A stretch of DNA of 64,000 nucleotides, taken from positions 1 through 64,000 of the forward strand of contig CAYNJG010000008.1 in NCBI GenBank assembly GCA_964397295.1, read 5' to 3'. The translations under genes were made by a program, and so were the position numbers. Positions 24,399-33,786 of the stretch are shown here, piece by piece. Every line of letters starts with the position of its first letter. Positions within the stretch are counted from its first letter, which is position 1. The notes beneath the pieces were generated by a model that was not told the DNA's origin, did not search any database, and was given only the letters and a program-made list of their open reading frames with translations. The DNA is from CAYNJG01 sp964397295. Lineage in GTDB: Bacteria > Planctomycetota > Planctomycetia > Pirellulales > Pirellulaceae.

Positions 24399-25706
24399 CT
24401 ATCCCTTCAGTCGCTCACGAATCTCGACCAACCGCTTCTTCAATGTGGCTTCGAATCCGCGATCGACGGGTGAGTAATACTCTCGGTCGATTCCTAAGTA
24501 ATCTTGCTGCACGACACCCATCGGGTCGTCATGCGAGTACACGTAGCCTTCGCCGCTGCCCAATTCTTCGGCCCCTGAATAGTGCGAATCCCGCAAGTGT
24601 TTCGGCACGGGCACGATGCGACCCTCTGCAATGTCGCGGCGAGCGTCAAAGATTGCTTTGGTTGCCGCGTTCGATTTCGGTGCACACGCCAAATACGCAA
24701 CGGTTTGGGAGAGTGTTAGCTGACATTCTGGCAAGCCAACAAACTCGCACGCTTGCATCGCGGCCACCGCAAGACTCAGCGCTTGTGGGTCGGCGTTTCC
24801 TACGTCTTCGCTGGCGAGAATGACGAGTCGCCGGCAAAGGAAACGCACGTCTTCGCCGGCCTCTAGCATTTTTGCCAACCAGTAGATGGCCGCATCGGGA
24901 TCACTGCCGCGAATGCTCTTGATCATCGCGCTGATTGTGTCGTAGTGCGAATCACCGGTTCCATCATAGTCCACAAGTTTTTGCTGCATCGAGTTCGCTA
25001 CGAGCACTGGTGTCAGTTCGACTGGTTCATCCGTCGAGAGTACCGCGATTTCGAGTGCATTAAGTGCTCGGCGCGCATCGCCATCGCAGCGTTTGGCGAT
25101 CAGCGCGAGTGCTGCCTCGTTGACGTTGACTTGATAGTTGCCCAAGCCGCGTTCTTTTTCGATCAGCGTGCTGCGTAGAAGATCGATGATTTCATCTTCT
25201 TCGAGCGGTTTGAATTCGAAGACCTGACTGCGACTTACCAGTGCTCGGTTTACAGCAAAAAACGGGTTCGATGTTGTGGCACCAACGAGAACGACCGTTC
25301 CATTTTCGACGTCATGTAGCAAGGCGTCTTGCTGTGTTTTGTTGAAGCGATGAATTTCATCCACGAACAAAAGTGTTCGCGTACCATCCGCCGCCAAATC
25401 ATCACGAGCGCGTTCGAGTGCCTCACGGAGATCTTTTACGCCGCTCGTGACCGCGCTGAGCTGAATGAAGTTTGATTTTGATTCGCCCGAGAGTAGATTC
25501 GCAAGCGTCGTCTTGCCGGTACCCGGCGGACCATAGAGCAAAATTGAGCCCAGTCGATCGGCGGCAATCAGTCTGCGCAGCAACGTTCCTTCGCCCAAGA
25601 TATGCTGTTGGCCAAAAAATTCATCCAGGTTGCGCGGACGCATGCGAGCTGCCAGCGGCTTGGCTGATTCTTGGTTCGCAGCTTCCTGTTTTTCGAATAG
25701 TGACAT
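24399..25706 (-). CDS. rarA: Replication-associated recombination protein A (AAA+ ATPase)
   Basis: 435 residues, full length for RarA/MgsA (WRNIP1/Mgs1 family), which acts at stalled replication forks with SSB. Seen: Walker A YGPPGTGKTTLA (about 58-69), Walker B TLLFVDEIHRF, sensor 1 GATTSNP, the sensor-2 region GDARRALNALE, and the C-terminal tetramerisation domain with KMLEAGEDVRFLCRRLVILASED. The N-terminus has the family-typical PLAARMRPRNLDEFFGQQH. ATG at 25706. No partner gene is adjacent. Confidence 0.95.
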   Translation of the reverse strand: MSLFEKQEAANQESAKPLAARMRPRNLDEFFGQQHILGEGTLLRRLIAADRLGSILLYGPPGTGKTTLANLLSGESKSNFIQLSAVTSGVKDLREALERARDDLAADGTRTLLFVDEIHRFNKTQQDALLHDVENGTVVLVGATTSNPFFAVNRALVSRSQVFEFKPLEEDEIIDLLRSTLIEKERGLGNYQVNVNEAALALIAKRCDGDARRALNALEIAVLSTDEPVELTPVLVANSMQQKLVDYDGTGDSHYDTISAMIKSIRGSDPDAAIYWLAKMLEAGEDVRFLCRRLVILASEDVGNADPQALSLAVAAMQACEFVGLPECQLTLSQTVAYLACAPKSNAATKAIFDARRDIAEGRIVPVPKHLRDSHYSGAEELGSGEGYVYSHDDPMGVVQQDYLGIDREYYSPVDRGFEATLKKRLVEIRERLKG

Positions 25707-25866
25707 GTGCCCACCGTAGCGGTTTTCTTGGCGAACACCAGCAGGAACTCCGTGCGTGAACGGCTCGCGAAGATTCGTTCGAAGGCGTTTTTAAAACGTT
25801 GCCTTCATTGTAGACAGGCCCGCAGAATTAATGACAACTGTAGACGAATACTCCGATCTCCCGACG

Positions 25867-25898
25867 CAATTGGGTCAACTGATGTCAACCCCCAATTG
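25867..25898. promoter_or_regulatory. Inverted repeat upstream of the conserved hypothetical at 26020
   Basis: CAATTGGG (25867-25874) and CCCAATTG (25891-25898) form a perfect 8-bp palindrome around a 16-nt spacer that contains GTCAAC twice. It lies about 30 bp upstream of the candidate -35 element. It could be an operator. Apart from this site and the promoter at 25929, I see nothing in the 25707-26019 gap. Confidence 0.3.
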
Positions 25899-25928
25899 GA
25901 GTCTTCTTTGTCTTGAAAGAATGTCCCT

Positions 25929-25956
25929 TTGTTGGTGATTACGTGGAGCGTATAAT
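25929..25956 (+). promoter_or_regulatory. Sigma-70-type promoter
   Basis: TTGTTG (25929-25934), a 16-bp spacer, and a perfect TATAAT (25951-25956), about 64 nt upstream of the ATG at 26020. This is the clearest housekeeping promoter match in the window. Confidence 0.55.
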
Positions 25957-26019
25957 TGGGGCAGAAGGTAACTTGCTGTGGCTAGAAATTAGTCAGACTG
26001 TGAGCGAGTTACTGATATC

Positions 26020-26628
26020 ATGCGAAAGACAATGATGTTGACCGCTGCTATCATCAGCGGTCCATTTTTATTGAGTAGAGACGTATTTGTGCCTGTTGTT
26101 CGACCCAAAGTTGCAGAGTTAGCTTTCCAAGTTTTTGGGCGGGCACTCCATCCCGAGTTATTCGAGGTGTTGCAGAGTCGGTCTGTCGAACGAAACGGTT
26201 TTCACGCGAAGATCGACATTACTAGTGCCGGTCACGTCGTGACGTGGCGCTACGAGGGGCAAACCGTAACCGAGGTAGCTTCGGCCGCAAATCATCCACT
26301 GCCCGAAAAACGTCGATTGATGACGCACCGGTTGGCTGGACAAAAGTCCGATTCAATTCTTTGTCGTGCGGGTATGAAATACCAAGTCGATTTCCAGTTG
26401 GAGTCGGCCGAACCCGAAGTATTTTGGGCGTTCCAGCAACAGTTGATATCGAACGAGCAGCCCAAAGGCATGTTGCACACGTTCGATGCGAGTGCTCGCG
26501 TGCCGATGGGGGCGATCAGCTACATCCATCTCGAGACTCGTGAAAAGTCTCTGCTCGTTCAGGCTTGCCACACGTTCCCCGACGATTGTGCGATTGTAAA
26601 AAGCCAGTCGAAGTTTGAATTGCCGTAG
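26020..26628 (+). CDS. Conserved hypothetical protein (DUF2617-like)
   Basis: 202 residues. The core from RPKVAELAFQVFGRALHPELFEV through HVVTWRYEGQTVTEV to YQVDFQLE resembles, from memory, the DUF2617 family of actinobacteria and planctomycetes; function unknown. (The first motif is quoted in pieces by position: residues 28-50.) The start is uncertain: ATG 26020 adds a hydrophobic N-terminal stretch, while a GTG at 26089 would begin just before the conserved core. Neither has a convincing ribosome binding site. A good promoter lies upstream and the next gene follows by about 105 nt. Confidence 0.6.
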   Translation: MRKTMMLTAAIISGPFLLSRDVFVPVVRPKVAELAFQVFGRALHPELFEVLQSRSVERNGFHAKIDITSAGHVVTWRYEGQTVTEVASAANHPLPEKRRLMTHRLAGQKSDSILCRAGMKYQVDFQLESAEPEVFWAFQQQLISNEQPKGMLHTFDASARVPMGAISYIHLETREKSLLVQACHTFPDDCAIVKSQSKFELP

Positions 26629-26733
26629 GGCGTGACTGGGATTTCTTCTTGGTTTGCGAGGATTCGGTATCCAGGCTCTCCTTCCAAGCGAATGTAGTCA
26701 GGTAACCAGCATACTTCACGGGCTCAAGAGTTG

Positions 26734-28005
26734 ATGATCATTTCAGAAGCGTCGACCCGTACGATCGTTGACCTTGCTGACCATATGCAACGGCTTCGTG
26801 AGTCAGCCGAGTTGCTAAAGAGAGAGATTGCGGCCGAACGCGGTTTCTTTTCGCCTAGCGAAGACGACCAAATCTCAGCCCTTTGGGTTTCTTATTGCAA
26901 GTCGCGCGCAGCGTTGCACGAATTGATTGGGTCTGTGCGAGATCGAGTTGGCAAGCCGTCTGGGGAGCACGTTGGTGAGTTTGCGCTAGCGTATGCGGCA
27001 GCTTTGATTTTGGTGAATGCTGCTCGTAGCCTACGAGTGCTGTTTGGAAACGATCCGATCGTTCGTCGGAAGTTGAACGAATCGCATCCGGGATACGGGA
27101 TTGAAATCAACAGCTTCGACGCAATTCAAATGTCGCTGACCGATCCAACGAATGCACTGCGCATTCGTGATGCAAATCAATTCTACGAACAGAATAGTGA
27201 ACTGCTCTGTGAGCGTGCTGCGGAAGATCCATTGCTGCATCATGTCGTCGCGGTGATCGATACATTGCGGGCTGCAACCGACGTCTCGACAACACGGTAT
27301 GTGAAAGCCCGAGTTGCTGAAAGAAAGCGTGACGCTCGAGACCGAATTCTTGTGGGTAGTGTCGTCAACGCAGTTTACGCCATTCAAGAATGGGGCTCGC
27401 GGTTGGTGAGCCACGTAAAAACGATACCGAACCACATTCCACGATTGCCCAATGAAATTCAGTCGGAACTTCTGCCTAAGCTTCAACCGGGTGACGTCCT
27501 GGCAACGCGAAAAGACTGCGCGCTTACGAACTATTTCCTACCCGGCTACTGGCCGCACGTTGCGATGTTTGTTGGTGCGGAGCAAGTAGTCGAATCGCTG
27601 AAGGATGGCGTTCGTGAACGTGCGATGGATTCTCCGTTTGGAAACGATGCGATCGCTGTCATCCGTCCCCGGTTGGATAGCGATCTGGTCAAAAAAGCCA
27701 TCAAGCGTGCACGAACGCATGTTGGCAAACCGTATGATTTCGACTTCGACTTTACTCGCGCAGATCGAATGGTTTGCACGGAGGTGGTTTACCGCAGCTA
27801 CGAGGGAATTGGTGGATTCCACTTTGAGCTTGTGAAACGAGCCGGGCGGCAAACTTTGTCGGCGGAAGACCTCTTAGGCCTTGCTTTGACCGATCGTCAG
27901 TTCGATATCGTGGGCGTGTATTGCGCGCCGTGTAGCGAGGCGTTTCTAACAGGTGAGGCCGCTCGCGATGTTCTTGTGAAAACCGTGGACGGCTGCGCCG
28001 ATTAG
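26734..28005 (+). CDS. YiiX/YebB-like permuted NlpC/P60 papain-fold protein
   Basis: 423 residues from the ATG at 26734 (a TTG lies directly before it). Residues 1-240 are helical and unassigned. The C-terminal 170 residues match the permuted papain-like YiiX family: LQPGDVLATRKD, then YWPHVAMFVG with the catalytic-type His, and DRMVCTEVVYRSY with the Cys followed by an acidic residue. Members are amidases or cysteine peptidases of unclear substrate, often associated with the envelope. There is no signal peptide and no strong membrane segment. Convergent with dapL. Confidence 0.75.
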   Translation: MIISEASTRTIVDLADHMQRLRESAELLKREIAAERGFFSPSEDDQISALWVSYCKSRAALHELIGSVRDRVGKPSGEHVGEFALAYAAALILVNAARSLRVLFGNDPIVRRKLNESHPGYGIEINSFDAIQMSLTDPTNALRIRDANQFYEQNSELLCERAAEDPLLHHVVAVIDTLRAATDVSTTRYVKARVAERKRDARDRILVGSVVNAVYAIQEWGSRLVSHVKTIPNHIPRLPNEIQSELLPKLQPGDVLATRKDCALTNYFLPGYWPHVAMFVGAEQVVESLKDGVRERAMDSPFGNDAIAVIRPRLDSDLVKKAIKRARTHVGKPYDFDFDFTRADRMVCTEVVYRSYEGIGGFHFELVKRAGRQTLSAEDLLGLALTDRQFDIVGVYCAPCSEAFLTGEAARDVLVKTVDGCAD

Positions 28006-28034
28006 TGCGTCGCTCGCCTGCAGACCAACCACGG

Positions 28035-29258
28035 TTACAGGACTTTCTTCACCCGCTCGATTGCTTCGGTCACGTTCTCGCGACTGTTGAAGGCGCTTAA
28101 TCGGAAATATCCTTCGCCGCTTGCGCCGAAGCCGCTGCCAGGTGTGCCTACGAGATTGGCCTTGCTGAGCAACGTGTCGAAAAAGTCCCAACTGGTGAGC
28201 CCGTCTGGCGTCTTTAACCAGACATATGGCGCGTGTTCTCCACCGTGAACTTGAAGGCCTGCATCTCGAAGTCCACTACTAAGCAACTTTGCATTCGTCA
28301 TGTAGAAATCGATCAACGTCTGAACCTGTTGCTTGCCTTCATCGGAATAGATTGCCTCGGCACCTCGTTGCACGATGTACGAGACCCCGTTGAATTTGGT
28401 GCAGTGACGGCGATTCCATAGCGGATAGATGTCTGTTTCTGTGCCGTCCGGAGTTCTGCCTTTGAGCGTGTTCGGAACAACGGTGTATGCACATCGAACG
28501 CCAGTGAATCCGGCCTTCTTACTAAAGCTACGGAATTCGATCGCCACATCGCGTGCCCCGTCGATCTCGTAGATCGATCGAGGGATGGAATCGTCTTGGA
28601 TGAACGCTTCGTAGGCGGCATCGTAAAAGATGATTGCGTTTTCTTTCTTTGCATAGTCGACCCAACGCTGCAAAGTCTCTCGTGACGCAACGACGCCTGT
28701 TGGATTGTTGGGATAGCAGAGATAGATCATGTCTACGTGCTGCGATGGAATCTCCGGAACGAAATTATTCTCGGCCGTGACAGGCATGTAGACCAAACCG
28801 TCGTACTGACCTTGAGCGTTGGCCTCGCCCGTGCGACCAACCATCACGTTCGTATCGACGTAGACCGGATAGACGGGATCCAGCACAGCCACCACATTGT
28901 CTGCACCGAATACGTCTAGGATGTTTCCGCTGTCACACTTCGACCCGTCGGATACGAAAATCTCGTCTGCTGAGATGGGAACATTTGCATATTCGTTGTC
29001 GGCGATGGCGTTGCGAAGAAAATCGTATCCCTGTTCGGGGCCGTAGCCACGAAATGTCTCGTGTGCACCCATTTCATCAACGGCTTTGTGCATGGCTTGC
29101 AAAATTGCGTTTGGCAACGGCTCGGTAACATCACCGATTCCAAGTTTGATGATCGGAGCGTCGGGATTCGCCGCCGTGAATTCGCGAACACGTCGTGCGA
29201 TTTCGGGAAAGAGATAGCCAGCCTTGAGCTTGAGATAGTTGTGATTGACTTGAGCCAT
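28035..29258 (-). CDS. dapL: LL-diaminopimelate aminotransferase
   Basis: 407 residues, normal for DapL, a class I/II PLP aminotransferase that converts tetrahydrodipicolinate directly to LL-diaminopimelate with glutamate, for lysine and peptidoglycan precursors. Signatures: NHNYLKLKAGYLFPEIARRV at the N-terminus, GDVTEPLP, HETFRGYGPEQGYDFLR, YPNNPTG, DAAYEAFI, and the PLP lysine in EFRSFSKKAGFTG (Lys247). DapL is the usual route in Planctomycetes and Chlamydiae. AGAAGAA precedes the ATG at 29258. Downstream of the alpha/beta hydrolase on the same strand with a 118-nt gap. Confidence 0.97.
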   Translation of the reverse strand: MAQVNHNYLKLKAGYLFPEIARRVREFTAANPDAPIIKLGIGDVTEPLPNAILQAMHKAVDEMGAHETFRGYGPEQGYDFLRNAIADNEYANVPISADEIFVSDGSKCDSGNILDVFGADNVVAVLDPVYPVYVDTNVMVGRTGEANAQGQYDGLVYMPVTAENNFVPEIPSQHVDMIYLCYPNNPTGVVASRETLQRWVDYAKKENAIIFYDAAYEAFIQDDSIPRSIYEIDGARDVAIEFRSFSKKAGFTGVRCAYTVVPNTLKGRTPDGTETDIYPLWNRRHCTKFNGVSYIVQRGAEAIYSDEGKQQVQTLIDFYMTNAKLLSSGLRDAGLQVHGGEHAPYVWLKTPDGLTSWDFFDTLLSKANLVGTPGSGFGASGEGYFRLSAFNSRENVTEAIERVKKVL

Positions 29259-29376
29259 GGTTCTTCTACTGAAGTTTGGTTGTTGAGCTGATTCCGACGC
29301 AGCCTAAAGTCTGTCCTTGAACTTTGCAACGACCGGTAGACACGCGTTTTGCCGTTTGGTTCGTAGAATTTGGCGG

Positions 29377-30168
29377 CTAATTCGCGAGAAACGAACGGAC
29401 CGCTTTGTTCACCAGTTCGGGTTGCTCGAGCGGTGCGAGGTGGCCGGCGTTTTCGATTTGGACGAACTGTGCGTTCGGTATCAAATTCGCAAACGACTCC
29501 ATCTCCTCGGGTGGTGAAATGACGTCTTCACTGCCGCATACGACTAACGTTGGGACATCGATCGAAGGCAAGAGTTCTGTCATGTCACGCCGCTGGGCCA
29601 TGCCTCGCTGCGTTGCGGCGATCGCTTGGGGGTCGGTCGCCAAGATCATGTTTTCCAATTCTTTTACGACAGCGGCCTGCTGGTTCTTGGTCGCTTCCGA
29701 GACCAGTTTCGGAAGCATCGACTCCGAAGCCATGGAAGCTCCGACGGCGACGACTTGCGCCGCCATCATTTCGCGAGCCCGAGCAACAATTTCTGTATCG
29801 GCGACCGCGCGCGTATCGAAGAGCAACAGTTTTGCTACTCGCATGGGAAACTGTGACCAGAACTCCCATGCGACGTAACCACCCATAGAAAGGCCACCTA
29901 CGCTCACGGGTGTGTTGACTTCGAGATGATCGAGTAAACCTCGGACGTCGCCAGCCATCTCGGCCATCGTCACGGTGCCTTCGGTTACCTCTGTTTGGCC
30001 GTGGCCGCGTAGGTCGGGTGCGATGACACGATGAGTTTGCGTGAGTGCTGCAATCTGGTGCTTCCACATCGATTGGTTAAGAGGAAACCCATGCAGCAGC
30101 AACAGTACGTCTCCGTTGCCTTCGTCGGTGTAGGCGAAGTTGAGATCACCGAGCGCGGTCTTTTTCAC
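29377..30168 (-). CDS. Alpha/beta hydrolase
   Basis: 263 residues, a compact alpha/beta hydrolase of the RsbQ/3-oxoadipate-enol-lactonase-like type. Oxyanion motif LLHGFPLNQSMW (about residues 25-36), cap entry DLRGHG, nucleophile elbow GGLSMGGYVA (Ser at about 96), acid VCGSEDVISP, and the catalytic His in IENAGHLAPLEQP. Starts with GTG at 30168 that overlaps the stop of the upstream TPR gene as GTGA, so translation is coupled. Substrate unknown; cytoplasmic. Confidence 0.85.
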   Translation of the reverse strand: MKKTALGDLNFAYTDEGNGDVLLLLHGFPLNQSMWKHQIAALTQTHRVIAPDLRGHGQTEVTEGTVTMAEMAGDVRGLLDHLEVNTPVSVGGLSMGGYVAWEFWSQFPMRVAKLLLFDTRAVADTEIVARAREMMAAQVVAVGASMASESMLPKLVSEATKNQQAAVVKELENMILATDPQAIAATQRGMAQRRDMTELLPSIDVPTLVVCGSEDVISPPEEMESFANLIPNAQFVQIENAGHLAPLEQPELVNKAVRSFLAN

Positions 30169-31976
30169 TGCGACTTACTCTTTGCTTTTTCGAATTCGTT
30201 CAGCTGACGAACGATTTGCTTCGCGTAGGGCTGCAAACGAACCGCGCGTCGCTGGTAGTTTAACGCGTTATCGAGATCGCCGGCAGCAAAGTAACATCGA
30301 CCCAGCGTATCCAACGACCCGGCGCTGTGTGGGCGCAGTTCGAGCGAACGCCGGCTATTTTGTACCGCCTTTTCGAAGTCCCCTTCGGTGTTACCAACAA
30401 GCCAGGCCACTTGGTTGAGCAAAGTCGATATTCTCTCTCTTTGTTCGAACTCGCCCGAGGCACGCATCTGTTGAATCCGAGTTTCGTAGTTCGCGACAGC
30501 GGTGGCGATGAGCTTTGACGTTTTGGCTTTCCACTTTGCATCTGCGCGGACCAGTCGATGCATAGCGATTAATACGTCCGCGTCGCTTTCGTAGGCTGCG
30601 ACTGCCTTCTCGAGTGAAGCCTTTTGTTTTTCACGGTCGCCGTTTTGACGATGGTGCTCGGACCAAAAATAGTGCATGCGAGAGACGGTTGTTGAAAGGT
30701 CACTCCGGTCGATTCCCTGATCTTTCTCGAGCGTATTGAGAAAAGTTTCAAGCGTTTCGGCAGCTTCCTTTTCGCGTTGGCGATCGTGTAAAAGCTCCGA
30801 CAGATAACTGGCAACATCTTCTTGCATGCCAATCATCCGCCAGTTTTCGAGTGCCATCAATCGTTGGTATTCGCGAATCGCTTGTTCTACGAATTCTCGT
30901 TGTTCCAGTCCGCGAGCCGCTTGCAATCGCAGTCCGGCTCGTTCGAAAGGATTGGAAAAGTCCAAGTCGTCTTCCGTCATTTCGAAAGCAAAATCTGCCG
31001 CCAGCTTTGCCTCTTTCTCGCGACCTTCCTTTTTCTTGGCCATGAAATCGCAATAGGCGAATAGTGGCACTTTCTTTTGCAGCTCTGCAAACTTATTCCA
31101 GACCAGTTCTCGGAAGATTTCGTATTGTTCTTTTTCGATCAGCCAAAAACTAGTTTGGAGTATTTGGTATTCGTTTTTCTTTTGCAGTTCAACGAGTTTG
31201 GCAACGGCCTCGCGGACCTGGTCCGGCTTGTTTTGCTTGATCGCGAGGTCGGCGGAATGCTGATAGAGTGCCGAGATCGTTCGCTCGTTGTAGCGCGAAG
31301 TGGATTTGAGTTCGCTTTCTTGTTCAGCAAATTTCGCCCATACGGATGGGCTGATTTCTTCGCCCGATAGGTTCGCGGCAAACGCTTCCAACCATCGAGC
31401 TGGCGCACGCGGGGAACCTTTTAGTTTTCCTACGGCGTTTTGGAACGCAGCGACTTGTTTTCGGTCTTCGCGATCAAGGTCTTCCAAAACGAACAATGCC
31501 GCTTCCTTGGCGACGCTTAACGATGGTTCGTAGCGAACGATCTGAACTAGAGCAGCCAAGCCAATGCCGTCCTCGAGTCGAACAAGCCACTTCGCATAGG
31601 CCGATTTTTCTGACGTTGATCGACGAAAGTAATTGCGAGTGATGTCGTCGACGATGGATGGATTACCCTCGGTCCATCGGATCGGCAGACGGACCAATAG
31701 TTCACGAGCGGCAAGCCGAACTTCTGAGCTCTCGTCATGCTGAGCAATCAACAGTTGATCGATCACTTGGTGGCCGAGTCGCTGTAATTCACCTTGCGCG
31801 GCTTTTCGTGTTCCGTAGTCTTGAGATCCCAATTGCTGAATCAGCTTTTGAATCTGATTCTCGGTGATGGGCAGGCGTTGAACTTCTGCCTGTCCGGGTG
31901 CGCAAAAATTGCAGACGAACAGTAGTGGAAGGCTCAGTAGAATAATTCGTTGAAGTCGTCGCATGGATCCACGCAT
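30165..31976 (-). CDS. Secreted HEAT/TPR-repeat protein
   Basis: 603 residues from the ATG at 31976, chosen because a signal peptide (RIILLSLPLLFVCNFCAPGQA) follows; the frame is open for 46 more codons that overlap the receiver gene. An ATG at 31964 is an alternative. Residues 35-100 contain HEAT-like helices (DYGTRKAAQGELQRLG, EVRLAARELL), a domain seen with secreted planctomycete proteins; the C-terminal 120 residues hold TPR units ending SLDTLGRCYFAAGDLDNALNYQRRA (quoted in part). Likely a periplasmic scaffold. It starts 5 nt after the receiver gene stop and overlaps the hydrolase by 4 nt. Confidence 0.75.
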   Translation of the reverse strand: MRGSMRRLQRIILLSLPLLFVCNFCAPGQAEVQRLPITENQIQKLIQQLGSQDYGTRKAAQGELQRLGHQVIDQLLIAQHDESSEVRLAARELLVRLPIRWTEGNPSIVDDITRNYFRRSTSEKSAYAKWLVRLEDGIGLAALVQIVRYEPSLSVAKEAALFVLEDLDREDRKQVAAFQNAVGKLKGSPRAPARWLEAFAANLSGEEISPSVWAKFAEQESELKSTSRYNERTISALYQHSADLAIKQNKPDQVREAVAKLVELQKKNEYQILQTSFWLIEKEQYEIFRELVWNKFAELQKKVPLFAYCDFMAKKKEGREKEAKLAADFAFEMTEDDLDFSNPFERAGLRLQAARGLEQREFVEQAIREYQRLMALENWRMIGMQEDVASYLSELLHDRQREKEAAETLETFLNTLEKDQGIDRSDLSTTVSRMHYFWSEHHRQNGDREKQKASLEKAVAAYESDADVLIAMHRLVRADAKWKAKTSKLIATAVANYETRIQQMRASGEFEQRERISTLLNQVAWLVGNTEGDFEKAVQNSRRSLELRPHSAGSLDTLGRCYFAAGDLDNALNYQRRAVRLQPYAKQIVRQLNEFEKAKSKSQ

Positions 31977-31981
31977 ATTGA

Positions 31982-32428
31982 TCAACGGGGGCCGCCAGTT
32001 TCTTCCATTTGCTGAATGTACTGACGCAAGCGTTCGTTTTCGTCTTTGATATCTTTGAATTGAAGCATGTGTTCGACACGCTTCACCAACGCGAGTTTGT
32101 TGACGGGCTTGCAAAGGAAGTCGTCCGTGCCGGCTTCTACCGCTCGTTCGATATCACCCAACTCGTTGAGTGCTGTGACCATGAGGATCATGATCGACCG
32201 CGTGCGAGGGTTGTTTTTTATCTGCTGGCAAACTTCGAACCCACTTAGCTTCGGCATCATGACGTCCAACAGGATCAAATCCGGCTGAAACGAAACGACT
32301 TTATCAAGCGTATCTTTCCCGTCGACGGCAAACTCAAGATCACAGTCGATACCTACAAGATAAGCTTCCAACAATTCACTGTTGGCTTGGTTATCGTCGG
32401 CGATAAGAATTCGATTCGATTCAGGCAT
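31982..32428 (-). CDS. Single-domain response regulator (receiver with short C-terminal coiled coil)
   Basis: 148 residues: one receiver domain (acidic residues ADDN near 11, phosphoacceptor Asp55 in LILLDVMMPK, Thr in VTALNE, Lys in CKPVNK) and a 25-residue helical tail (KDENERLRQYIQQME) instead of an output domain. Such stand-alone receivers act by protein-protein contact. It lies 14 nt after glyA and 5 nt before the TPR gene on the same strand. No kinase is adjacent, so its partner is unknown. Confidence 0.88.
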   Translation of the reverse strand: MPESNRILIADDNQANSELLEAYLVGIDCDLEFAVDGKDTLDKVVSFQPDLILLDVMMPKLSGFEVCQQIKNNPRTRSIMILMVTALNELGDIERAVEAGTDDFLCKPVNKLALVKRVEHMLQFKDIKDENERLRQYIQQMEETGGPR

Positions 32429-32442
32429 ATCTGGCTTTGACC

Positions 32443-33696
32443 TTAGCTCGCAACGGCTGAATCAGATGGAACAGGAAACTGATTCGCAAGCTCTGCAACC
32501 GATTCGCGAATCGCGTCGAGGGCTTTGGGGTCGTCGTGCTGCTTGAGTGCATCGAGCATCCAACCGCCAATCGTTTTCATTTCTTCGGCGCCCATTCCTC
32601 GCGTTGTCAGTGCGGGTGTGCCAACCCGAATACCGGATGGGTCGCGTGGTTTGCGTTCGTCGAGTGGAATCATGTTCTTGTTGACGGTGATACCACAACG
32701 GTCGAGTGCTTCTTCCGCCGTTTGTCCACCGATGTCCAGCGGCGTGACGTCGACCAACAATAAGTGGTTGTCTGTTCCGCCACTGACAAGCTTGAGTCCG
32801 CCCGCCAGCAAGACGTCGGCCAACGCTCTTGCGTTGTCAATAATTTGCTTCGCGTAGACTTTGAAATCAGGCTGAAGCGCCTCGCCAAAGCAAATTGCTT
32901 TTCCGGCCACGACGTGCATGAGCGGTCCGCCTTGCGTTCCTGGGAAAACGCTGCGATCGATTCCCTTGGCGTACTCTTCGCGACACATACACAGGCCAGA
33001 GCGAGGTCCTCGCAATGTTTTGTGCGTCGTTGTCGTCACAAAGTCTGCCACTTCCACGGGATTGTCGTGAAGCCCTGCGGCAACGAGGCCCGCATAGTGC
33101 GCCATATCGACCATCAACATTGCGCCGACGTCTTTGGCGATTTCCGCGAACTTGCCGTGCGGGATTTCACGCGGGTAGGCACTCGCACCTGCCACGATCA
33201 TTTTTGGTTTGTGCTCTTTCGCGAGTGCAGCCACTTGATCGAAATCCAGTAGGTTCGTGTCTTTCGTCACGCCGTAGCTGAGAAAGTTGTAGAGCTTGCC
33301 CGAGATATTCAGCCGCATGCCATGCGTGAGGTGACCGCCGTGTGCGAGATCCAAGCCAAGCACCGTGTCACCTGGTTCGAGCGCGGTGAGATAGACCGCC
33401 ATGTTGGCTTGCGAACCGGCGTGTGGCTGCACGTTTGCGTGTTCGGCGCCAAATAATTCCTTCGCACGGTCGCGGGCGAGATCTTCAATGACATCGACGT
33501 GCTCACAACCGCCGTAGTAGCGTTTGCCAGGGTAACCTTCCGCATATTTGTTCGTCAGCACACTTCCAGCTGCTTCCATCACGGCGGCGCTGGTGTAGTT
33601 TTCGCTGGCGATCATTTCGAGCCCGGTACGCTGGCGATCGATTTCGTCTTTGATCGCGTCCCAAACCTTGGGGTCATTCTGCTGAATCTGATTCAT
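32443..33696 (-). CDS. glyA: Serine hydroxymethyltransferase
   Basis: 417 residues, full length. PLP enzyme interconverting serine and glycine with tetrahydrofolate. Signatures: LEMIASENYTS (25-35), NKYAEGYPGKRYYGGCE (49-65), and the PLP lysine in VTTTTHKTLRGPRSGL (Lys226). AAGGAAA and TAAGG lie upstream of the ATG at 33696. It appears to head a minus-strand unit with the receiver, TPR and hydrolase genes; that link is positional only. Confidence 0.97.
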   Translation of the reverse strand: MNQIQQNDPKVWDAIKDEIDRQRTGLEMIASENYTSAAVMEAAGSVLTNKYAEGYPGKRYYGGCEHVDVIEDLARDRAKELFGAEHANVQPHAGSQANMAVYLTALEPGDTVLGLDLAHGGHLTHGMRLNISGKLYNFLSYGVTKDTNLLDFDQVAALAKEHKPKMIVAGASAYPREIPHGKFAEIAKDVGAMLMVDMAHYAGLVAAGLHDNPVEVADFVTTTTHKTLRGPRSGLCMCREEYAKGIDRSVFPGTQGGPLMHVVAGKAICFGEALQPDFKVYAKQIIDNARALADVLLAGGLKLVSGGTDNHLLLVDVTPLDIGGQTAEEALDRCGITVNKNMIPLDERKPRDPSGIRVGTPALTTRGMGAEEMKTIGGWMLDALKQHDDPKALDAIRESVAELANQFPVPSDSAVAS

Positions 33697-33786
33697 TGTT
33701 GGCCTTACGTTTCCTTTCGGTTTGATCCGCCATATCGTACACGCGGCGGGGCTTTGACTGAAGTGCGCTGCATGGTCTGAACGCGG

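Noticed and set aside
33769..33786. Possible terminator between the metallopeptidase gene and glyA.
   Set aside because: No stable stem or T tract could be found in this 90-nt gap.
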